A stretch of DNA of 10,045 bases from an uncultured Paraprevotella sp. (lineage in GTDB: Bacteria; Bacteroidota; Bacteroidia; Bacteroidales; Bacteroidaceae): positions 1-10,045 of the forward strand of contig CAJUDC010000095.1 in assembly GCA_910584955.1 (NCBI GenBank), in the 5' to 3' direction. Below the pieces are notes generated by a model that was not told the DNA's origin, ran no database searches, and saw nothing but the letters and a program-made list of their open reading frames with translations. Positions 1-6,758 of this stretch are shown in pieces. The position numbers and the translations under genes are program-made. Position 1 is the stretch's first letter. Each line of letters starts with the position of its first letter.

Positions 1-10
1 CAGTTCGGCC

Positions 11-1531
11 ATGAAAAGAAATAGACAACCGGTAGAGAAAAAACGTTCGGAAACGGATGCGACTTACAATCACGTGTTGAAATATACCGGCGTGTTCGGC
101 GGTGTGCAAGGACTTACGATGCTGATGTCCATCGTGCGGAACAAACTGGCGGTCTTACTGCTGGGAACGGCCGGTTTCGGCCTGATATCCATTTACAACA
201 GCATCGCTACCTTTGTGTCCAGCACGTCGAATCTGGGAATTCCTTTCAGTGCGGTGCGTCATGTAGCGGAGCTTTTTGAAAAAGGGAGCGAGGAGGAAAT
301 CAAGGCCTATGTTTGTGTCGTACGTACGTGGAGCCTGTGGATAGCGTTGCTCGGTGTGGCGGTGTGCCTGTTGTTTTCTCCTTTTATCAGTTATTTCTCG
401 TTTGACGGTGATTGGAGTTATGCCGGTCGTATTTGCTGGCTGTCACCGATGATTTTTGCACTGGCTGTCACCGGAGGCGAAATTTCTATCCTGAAAGGAG
501 TGCGGCGCTTGAAACGGGTGGCGTTCATATCGGCGGCGGGAGCTGTCTCCACCTTGATTTTCACGGTGCCTTTCTTTTATCGCTGGGGATCGGAGGGGAT
601 AATACCCGCTTTGGTGGCGAGTACGGTTGTTCTGATGGGGATTCATCTGTATTTTTCGGTGCGGGTGTATCCTTGGCAGGTGGCCTTGTTCTCGTCCGAC
701 GTATTCCGGGAAGGTATGGCGATGGTTCGCCTGGGGGTTGCTTATGTGCTGGCTGCCATAGCCGGTTCGTTGTCGGCACTGGCCATACCGGCTTTGTTGC
801 TGAAATTCGGTTCGTTTGATGATGTGGGATTATACCGGGGAGGCTATGGCCTGATGGTGACGTATGCCGGTATGGTGTTTGTGGCTGTGGAAGCCGACTA
901 TTTCCCCCGGTTGTCGTCGGTGAACGACGATGCGGTGCGATTGAATAAAGTGATCAACCAGCAGATCGAAGTGTGCCTCCTGTTGATGTCTCCTTTTCTT
1001 ATTGTTTTTATGTTGCTGATGCCGCTGGTGGTGCGTCTGCTCTATTCTTCCGATTTCCTGGTCGTGGTGGATATGGCCGTATGTGCGACGTTCTATATGT
1101 TTTTTCGTGCACTCAGTGTGCCGGTGGCCTACACGGCTTTGGCCAAAGGTGATTCACTCACTTATTTACTGATGGAAGTGATCTACGACATTGTTGTCGT
1201 AGGGTTGATAGCCTGGGGATATTTGACTTGGGGATTGGTTGGCACCGGTGTGGCTCTGTCGTTGGCCGGACTGTTCGACTGGGGGCTTATCGGAGTATCC
1301 TACCATTATAAATACGGTTTCCGCCTTTCGGAAATGGCGCTGAGGCTGGCACTGAGCCAGTTTGTTTGTGTGGCTGTGGCTTTGGGAGCCTGTCTGTATG
1401 CCGGATGGGCTGTCAAGTGCGTTCTGGGAGGGGCGGCTCTGCTGTTTTCATTGTGGTTGTCGTTCGGTGTCTTGAAACGGGAGGCTACGTTGCCGGGAGG
1501 ATGGAAAGAGAAGTTTTTTCGTAAAAGGTAG
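11..1531 (+). CDS. Wzx-type oligosaccharide flippase (polysaccharide biosynthesis/MOP superfamily)
   Basis: This 506-residue inner-membrane protein most likely flips undecaprenyl-linked oligosaccharide units from the cytoplasmic to the periplasmic face, as Wzx proteins of the MOP superfamily do. By eye it has about 14 hydrophobic segments spread over the whole length, after a short basic N-terminus (residues 1-15, rich in K/R). The stretch at about residues 24-80 (YTGVFGG, a basic RNK, then GTAGFGL and a small-residue helix) and the motif EADYFPRLSSV near residue 295 resemble Bacteroidota flippases annotated as oligosaccharide or O-antigen translocases. The length fits the family (400-520 residues). 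The start at 11 gives a complete N-terminus, but only 10 nt of upstream sequence are visible, so an upstream overlapping gene or its ribosome site cannot be judged. The next gene, a glycosyltransferase, starts 4 nt after the stop, which supports a glycan assembly operon. The transported glycan cannot be named. Family assignment is from recognition of sequence pattern and topology, not from a search. Confidence 0.88.
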   Translation: MKRNRQPVEKKRSETDATYNHVLKYTGVFGGVQGLTMLMSIVRNKLAVLLLGTAGFGLISIYNSIATFVSSTSNLGIPFSAVRHVAELFEKGSEEEIKAYVCVVRTWSLWIALLGVAVCLLFSPFISYFSFDGDWSYAGRICWLSPMIFALAVTGGEISILKGVRRLKRVAFISAAGAVSTLIFTVPFFYRWGSEGIIPALVASTVVLMGIHLYFSVRVYPWQVALFSSDVFREGMAMVRLGVAYVLAAIAGSLSALAIPALLLKFGSFDDVGLYRGGYGLMVTYAGMVFVAVEADYFPRLSSVNDDAVRLNKVINQQIEVCLLLMSPFLIVFMLLMPLVVRLLYSSDFLVVVDMAVCATFYMFFRALSVPVAYTALAKGDSLTYLLMEVIYDIVVVGLIAWGYLTWGLVGTGVALSLAGLFDWGLIGVSYHYKYGFRLSEMALRLALSQFVCVAVALGACLYAGWAVKCVLGGAALLFSLWLSFGVLKREATLPGGWKEKFFRKR

Positions 1532-1535
1532 AGGG

Positions 1536-2525
1536 ATGAAAAAAGTGTCCGTGCTGGTAGCCGTGTACAATACCCGGTCCTATTTGCAACGTTGTCTGGA
1601 CTCGTTGCTGGGGCAGACCCATCGCAATGTTCAGGTGATCTGCGTGGATGATGCCTCGACCGACGGCAGTTGGGAGTTGCTTTGTGCGTATGCAGCCGAA
1701 GATGCCCGTGTGGAAGTCATGAGGCAGGCGACGAACCGGGGACAGGCCGTGGCCCGAAACCGTGCTTTACAGGTGGCTACAGGCGATTATGTGGCGATGG
1801 TGGACAGCGACGACTGGTTGGCACCGGATGCCTTGGAGCGTGCTGTGGCTGTGTTTGAGGAAGCTCCGCAAACCGATGCCGTATTGTTTCGCCTGATACA
1901 GCATTATGAGGAGAATGGCCGTGAGGAAACTTATCCGTTGCCGACTGGAGAGACGGTGTTGACCGGTTTCGAAGCTTTTCGGTTAAGTCTGGACTGGCAG
2001 ATACACGGTCTTTACCTGGTGCGGACTTCTTTGCATAAACGGTATCCTTTTGATGCGTCGTGCCTGCTGTATAGTGATGATAATACCACCCGGCTCCATT
2101 ATCTCCACAGTCGGGAAGTGCGTTTCTGTGATGGCCGTTATTATTACCGCAAGCATCCGGCTTCGATGACGACAGCCGTGAGCATGCGGCGGTTTGATTA
2201 CATGGAAGCCAATCTGAGTATGCGTCGGTTGTTGCTTCGGGAACAGGTCCCGCCGGATGTCGTTCGTTTTTATGAGGGACACCGCTGGTTGAATTTTGTC
2301 GGTACGTATTGGTTTTATTATCGCCATAAAAAAGCGTTTTCTTATGCGCAACGTAAGGAAATCTTTGCCCGGATGAAGACTGTGCTGGCGACTTTCACCT
2401 GCCGTTCGGTACCGTGGCGCCGGCGTGTGAAGTGGGGATATATGCTGATGAAGCCTTTCGTCTTGTTCCGTTTTCAGGAAGAGGTTTATTTTCACCTGCG
2501 CGGATGGCTGGGACGGAATACGTAA
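1536..2525 (+). CDS. Family 2 glycosyltransferase (GT-A fold)
   Basis: A 329-residue cytoplasmic or membrane-associated glycosyltransferase that would transfer a sugar from a nucleotide-sugar donor to a growing lipid-linked glycan. The N-terminal half is a clear GT2 GT-A domain. It opens with a beta strand and VAVYNTRSYLQRCLDSLLGQT (residues 8-28, split here as VAVYN then the LxxCLxSLLxQT signature). It continues with VDDASTDGS (D38/D39, nucleotide binding), NRGQAVARNRAL (67-78) and the metal-binding DxD-type motif D90-S-D92-D93-W. The C-terminal 120 residues are basic and aromatic (many R, K, Y, W), consistent with membrane association; no certain transmembrane helix is seen. The ATG at 1536 follows the flippase stop by 4 nt with GAGGG just ahead, so translation is probably coupled. 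Sugar donor and acceptor are unknown; such enzymes occur in capsule, O-antigen and protein O-glycan loci alike. Confidence 0.93.
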   Translation: MKKVSVLVAVYNTRSYLQRCLDSLLGQTHRNVQVICVDDASTDGSWELLCAYAAEDARVEVMRQATNRGQAVARNRALQVATGDYVAMVDSDDWLAPDALERAVAVFEEAPQTDAVLFRLIQHYEENGREETYPLPTGETVLTGFEAFRLSLDWQIHGLYLVRTSLHKRYPFDASCLLYSDDNTTRLHYLHSREVRFCDGRYYYRKHPASMTTAVSMRRFDYMEANLSMRRLLLREQVPPDVVRFYEGHRWLNFVGTYWFYYRHKKAFSYAQRKEIFARMKTVLATFTCRSVPWRRRVKWGYMLMKPFVLFRFQEEVYFHLRGWLGRNT

Positions 2526-2551
2526 AGCAATTAATTAATCCTTTATATTGT

Positions 2552-5500
2552 ATGAAAAAGAAATTGAACGTAATCGGATTGTTTCTGGCGGTATTGTCAG
2601 GCTTTTGGCCGATACAGGCACAGAACACGTTTGAGAAAGGAGCGCTTTATATTTTGCGCTCCGTGAAGTATCCTTCCGGCCTCGTTGCGTGTGGGCAGGC
2701 ACAGAGCGGTGCGGCGGTGTTGGCTTCTTTCGACCAAGAGGGACCGTCGGCGTGTTGGACAATCTCCGAACTATCGGGCAGTGTGCGTCTGATCAATCCG
2801 TTTGACAACGTGGCGCTGCAAGGCGCCGGTGACGGTCGGGTGCAGCTGGCGGAGAACAACGGAAGCGATGAGGCGCAGCTATGGAAACTGGAACCTGCAG
2901 GTCGGGATGCTTATTTACTGGTGGCGGCCAACCGGCCGCAGATGGCCATGCGTTGCAGAGACGTCCACGGTATGTTTGCTTCGCGAAAAGGGAAGAAAAG
3001 TGCCGGATCGTCCGGTAAGGATTTTGCCGTGCTGGAATTGGTGGATAAGGCGACGTTGATCAATGACCCTGCCGGGCATTTTGTCATTAGTAAAAGCCGC
3101 ATAGCGGGATTTGATGCCGAGCAGACCTATCAGATTGTATCGGCAAAAAATCCCGGTGTGGTATTAGGCAATGGTGACAGCGGTGACAATAATGCCCGTA
3201 TCCGCCCGGAAAAAGCCGATACGGCGAATCGCGGACAATATTGGAACATTCAGATGATCGACCCGGAACGGAGGGTAGTGAGCGGTGCTTTCTACGAACA
3301 GAATTTTGATGACGGCGGTGGGAATCCGGCTGTGGATTACCTGTTGCAATGGCCTGCTGAGTACGGTGTGTGGAACAATGCCGCTTTCGTCTTCCTGCCG
3401 GTGGAAGGGCAGACCGGTGTGTATCAGATAGCTTCCGCCAATCCGGCCAAGAAGGGATGGGTATATGAATGCAGGGAAGGGCAGTTGAAGCGTGTGGCCG
3501 GTAAAGAAGCCGGCGAGGCATCCTGGTTCCGGTTCATGCCGGTGGAGAAACCCCGTTTTACCCAACCCTATTGGGAAGACGAGACGGTGTTTCAGGAAAA
3601 CAAGGAAGAAGGCCATGCCACCTATTTGCCGTATCCCACTACAGAGGCCATGACGGCAGACAAGGATTTCTATCAATATCCCTGGATGGCCTCGAAGAGT
3701 GCCAGTGTCCTGTCGCTTAACGGTACATGGCGTTTTCATTTTGTGGATGAGCCTTCGAAGCGCCCGACGGACTTTTACAAAGACGGTTACGACGTATCGG
3801 GATGGGATACGATTCCCGTCCCTTCCAACTGGGAGATGCACGGTTACGACCGCCCCATTTATTGCAATGTGGAATATCCGCACGGAAATACGCCTCCTTT
3901 CATCAAGGCGCGACCGGGATACAACGATGGCGGAAAGAACTACGGTATCAATCCGGTAGGCTCATACGTGCGTACCTTCGACGTGCCGGAAGGCTGGGAC
4001 GGCAAGCGTACTTTTATTCATTTCGGTGGAATCTACAGTGCTGCCTTGGTGTATGTAAACGGACAGTATGTGGGATATTCGCAGGGTTCGAACAACGTGG
4101 CCGAGTTTGATGTTACGGCATATCTGCACAACGGGAAGAACAGGCTGGCTGTACAGGTGTTCCGCTGGAGCGACGGATCGTATCTGGAATGTCAGGACAT
4201 GTTCCGCATGAGCGGTATCTTCCGCGACGTCTATTTGTATAATGTGCCGCGCATATCGGTACGCGATCATTACATAACGTCACAAATCGGTGAGGTTACG
4301 GGGAATACGGCACGTGATGTACGGATGGAGGTGGCGCTCACGGTGGATAACCGCGATCGGGTATCCTTTAAGAAAGACATACGGGTAAGGGTACTGGATC
4401 CGAGCGGCAGGCAAGTGGCGGAGCGAACGGTGAACGCTGCTGCAACGGGCGTTCCTTCCGTAAAAGTAAGCTGTTCATTCTCTCTGTCGGGGCCTGTGAA
4501 GTTGTGGAGTGCCGAGGCTCCCGTTTTATATACGGTGGTCGTCAGCCAGCAGAATGAGGATGGCAAAGAAGAGATGGCATTCTCGACGAAGTACGGATTC
4601 CGTCGGATAGAAATCAAACAGTCACAAGTCTATGTGAATGGCCGGCGCGTATTCTTTAAAGGAGTGAACCGACATGATTCGCATCCGTTGTATGGACGGG
4701 CTGTAACCACGGAGTCTATGTTACGGGATGTGCTTCTTATGAAACAAAACAATATCAATACCATCCGTACATCTCATTACCCCAATGCCGCTAAAATGTA
4801 TGCGATGTTCGATTATTACGGCTTGTATTGTATGGATGAAGCCGATCTGGAGGATCATGCCAACCAGTCCATCAGCAACAAGCCTTCGTGGATTCCGGCC
4901 TTTGTGGATAGAATCGACCGCATGGTACTGCGGGACCGCAACCATCCCAGTGTGATTTTCTGGAGCCTGGGGAATGAGGCCGGCAACGGGCGGAACTTTA
5001 AGGATTGCTATGAAGCGGCCCGGCGGTTGGACCCGCGTCCCATCCATTACGAAGGTACGCGCAACGGACTGCCTTACGGCGGGAATGAATATAGCGACTT
5101 TTATTCCAAAATGTACCCCGGTATGGATTGGATGGGGCGTTATACCAATAATATGGACAAGCCTATGTTTATTTGTGAATACGCTCATGCTATGGGGAAT
5201 GCCATCGGCAATTTGAGCGAATACTGGCAAAGTATCGAACAGAGTAATGCAACGGCCGGAGGTTGTATCTGGGATTGGGTGGATCAGGCTATCTATGAAC
5301 CGAAAGAAATAAAGGAAGGAACGTGGAAAGGGCGCCTGCGTACGGGATATGATTTTCCGGGACCGCATCAAGGCAATTTCTGTAGCAATGGTATTTTACC
5401 GGCTACCCGGAATGAAAGCCCGAAGCTGAAAGAGGTGAAAGCGGTGCATCAGTTTGTAGATTTCTCCTTGCGCCATGTGGACAGGGAACGTAACCGGGTG

Positions 5501-6667
5501 AATCTGTCGGTGCGCAACAAATACGATTTTACGGCTCTGGATCTGTTTGAATTATGCTGGCAGGTGGTAAAAGACGGTAGAGTAACGGTCGAGAAAACGA
5601 TGAAAATGCCGGTTGTGATCGGTGGAGACTCCTTGTTATTGACATTGAAGCTTCCCGGTATGCACTTGAAGCAAAGCGAGGTAAAAGGAGAAGAAGTGTT
5701 GTTGAATCTATTGCTAAGAAGAAGAAAAGCGACGAACTGGTGTGAAGCCGGTCATGTGGAAGCCCAAAAGCAATTTATACTAGTTGAGCGTGGACCGTTG
5801 AAAGGGTATAGTCTGGATGTAGATGACTCTCAAGGAGGTACCGACCTAACTATCGACAGGAATACTGAGGGACGTATCAAAGTGAGCAATAACCGGATAA
5901 AAGCCGCCTGGGACAAAACAACCGGGCAACTGGTCAGTCTGGATTTCGGGCAGGGCGAACTGATAGCACAAGGTGAAGGATTCACTTATGCCAATCACCG
6001 CTGGATAGAGAACGATCGTTACGGACAGACCGATGCACAGATGGATGCTACGGCCCGGATGGAAGAAGATCACGGGGGTAACTGTGTCGTGCTGACTTTT
6101 AAACGAGGTGGGTGCCTGTGTGGTACGGAGACCGTGTATACATTGCATCCGAGCGGGGAGATGACAGTCGATGTCCTCTTCACTCCGCAGACGAATGAAC
6201 TGCGCAGGGCCGGTTTGGTCTGTCACTGGGACAGCACATTGACGCACGTAAATTATTATGCTTACGGACCTTGGGAAAATCATAATGACCGGAAAGACGG
6301 ATGTTTGATAGGAAGGTATACGACGACAGTGGACGAAATGGTAGAAGAGTATGTCAAACCGCAAAGCATGGGTAACAGGGAAGGCTTGCGCGAATTGAAG
6401 TTGACGGATGCTTCGGGACGAGGACTGCGTATCAAGACGGAAGGGACTTGTTCTTTCTCGGCCTTGCGCTATTCCGATGCCGCACTGATGAATGCCTCCC
6501 ATTTGTGGGAACTGCCGAAAGAACCTTACGTGGTGATGCATCTGGATGCGGCACTGCGTGGAGTCGGCAATGCCAGCTGCGGACAAAATGTAGGTACATT
6601 GGAACGCTACTGTATTCCGCAGCAACCGTTGAAATTACGCTTCAGACTGACAGCTGCGAGCCGTTGA
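2552..6667 (+). CDS. Exported GH2 beta-galactosidase with two N-terminal ricin-like beta-trefoil domains
   Basis: A 1371-residue exported LacZ-type enzyme predicted to hydrolyse terminal beta-galactosides. Residues 1-23 form a signal peptide (MKKK, hydrophobic core, cleavage near IQA|QN) with no lipobox Cys, so periplasmic or released. Residues about 28-170 and 192-331 look like two beta-trefoils, each made of three ~40-residue units with ricin-like QxW-type ends (AQLWKLEP, GQYWNIQM, ASWFRFMP). From about 340 the GH2 core follows: sugar-binding jelly roll (to ~565), Ig-like domain (to ~690), TIM barrel (~690-990), linker domain, and Bgal small-chain domain (~1110-1371). Catalytic features match E. 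coli LacZ: GVNRHD (704-709), SHYPN with H742, DEADLEDH with E767 and H769, acid/base E809 in WSLGNEAGNG, nucleophile E876 in ICEYAHAMGN, and W907/W909 in CIWDWVD. The C-terminal loop has SCG (C1343) where E. coli has Trp999, a common variant. It is ~350 residues longer than LacZ because of the trefoils. The ATG at 2552 is chosen because it gives the signal peptide; an in-frame ATG at 2414 lies inside the glycosyltransferase. The spacing of 26 nt suggests co-transcription. Exact galactoside substrate is unknown. Confidence 0.95.
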   Translation: MKKKLNVIGLFLAVLSGFWPIQAQNTFEKGALYILRSVKYPSGLVACGQAQSGAAVLASFDQEGPSACWTISELSGSVRLINPFDNVALQGAGDGRVQLAENNGSDEAQLWKLEPAGRDAYLLVAANRPQMAMRCRDVHGMFASRKGKKSAGSSGKDFAVLELVDKATLINDPAGHFVISKSRIAGFDAEQTYQIVSAKNPGVVLGNGDSGDNNARIRPEKADTANRGQYWNIQMIDPERRVVSGAFYEQNFDDGGGNPAVDYLLQWPAEYGVWNNAAFVFLPVEGQTGVYQIASANPAKKGWVYECREGQLKRVAGKEAGEASWFRFMPVEKPRFTQPYWEDETVFQENKEEGHATYLPYPTTEAMTADKDFYQYPWMASKSASVLSLNGTWRFHFVDEPSKRPTDFYKDGYDVSGWDTIPVPSNWEMHGYDRPIYCNVEYPHGNTPPFIKARPGYNDGGKNYGINPVGSYVRTFDVPEGWDGKRTFIHFGGIYSAALVYVNGQYVGYSQGSNNVAEFDVTAYLHNGKNRLAVQVFRWSDGSYLECQDMFRMSGIFRDVYLYNVPRISVRDHYITSQIGEVTGNTARDVRMEVALTVDNRDRVSFKKDIRVRVLDPSGRQVAERTVNAAATGVPSVKVSCSFSLSGPVKLWSAEAPVLYTVVVSQQNEDGKEEMAFSTKYGFRRIEIKQSQVYVNGRRVFFKGVNRHDSHPLYGRAVTTESMLRDVLLMKQNNINTIRTSHYPNAAKMYAMFDYYGLYCMDEADLEDHANQSISNKPSWIPAFVDRIDRMVLRDRNHPSVIFWSLGNEAGNGRNFKDCYEAARRLDPRPIHYEGTRNGLPYGGNEYSDFYSKMYPGMDWMGRYTNNMDKPMFICEYAHAMGNAIGNLSEYWQSIEQSNATAGGCIWDWVDQAIYEPKEIKEGTWKGRLRTGYDFPGPHQGNFCSNGILPATRNESPKLKEVKAVHQFVDFSLRHVDRERNRVNLSVRNKYDFTALDLFELCWQVVKDGRVTVEKTMKMPVVIGGDSLLLTLKLPGMHLKQSEVKGEEVLLNLLLRRRKATNWCEAGHVEAQKQFILVERGPLKGYSLDVDDSQGGTDLTIDRNTEGRIKVSNNRIKAAWDKTTGQLVSLDFGQGELIAQGEGFTYANHRWIENDRYGQTDAQMDATARMEEDHGGNCVVLTFKRGGCLCGTETVYTLHPSGEMTVDVLFTPQTNELRRAGLVCHWDSTLTHVNYYAYGPWENHNDRKDGCLIGRYTTTVDEMVEEYVKPQSMGNREGLRELKLTDASGRGLRIKTEGTCSFSALRYSDAALMNASHLWELPKEPYVVMHLDAALRGVGNASCGQNVGTLERYCIPQQPLKLRFRLTAASR

Positions 6668-6688
6668 TAGTCGGTAGCTGTTGAAGAT

Positions 6689-6739
6689 AATCCCCTTATT
6701 CCGATGTAAGACAGATGTTTGCGGAATAAGGGGATTTTT
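6689..6739 (+). terminator. Rho-independent terminator after the beta-galactosidase gene
   Basis: A perfect 15-bp inverted repeat (AATCCCCTTATTCCG at 6689-6703, its complement at 6722-6736) with an 18-nt loop, closed by four G:C pairs and followed by TTTTT up to 6739. It begins 21 nt past the beta-galactosidase stop, so it is the end of the plus-strand operon. Read on the minus strand, no clear T-run follows, so it should work mainly for the plus strand, although the stem would also oppose readthrough from the converging gene. Confidence 0.9.
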
Positions 6740-6758
6740 AGGGTTATGTGAGTTGTGA

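Noticed and set aside
2414..2551. Upstream in-frame ATG that would extend the beta-galactosidase by 46 residues
   Set aside because: It lies inside the glycosyltransferase gene, and only the ATG at 2552 puts a proper signal peptide at the N-terminus.
3164..3883. 239-codon minus-strand frame inside the beta-galactosidase gene
   Set aside because: It is antisense to well-conserved GH2 coding sequence, shows no recognisable domain, and its composition is what an out-of-frame reading of GC-richer coding DNA gives. The same applies to the frames at 4721-5371 and 5846-6625.
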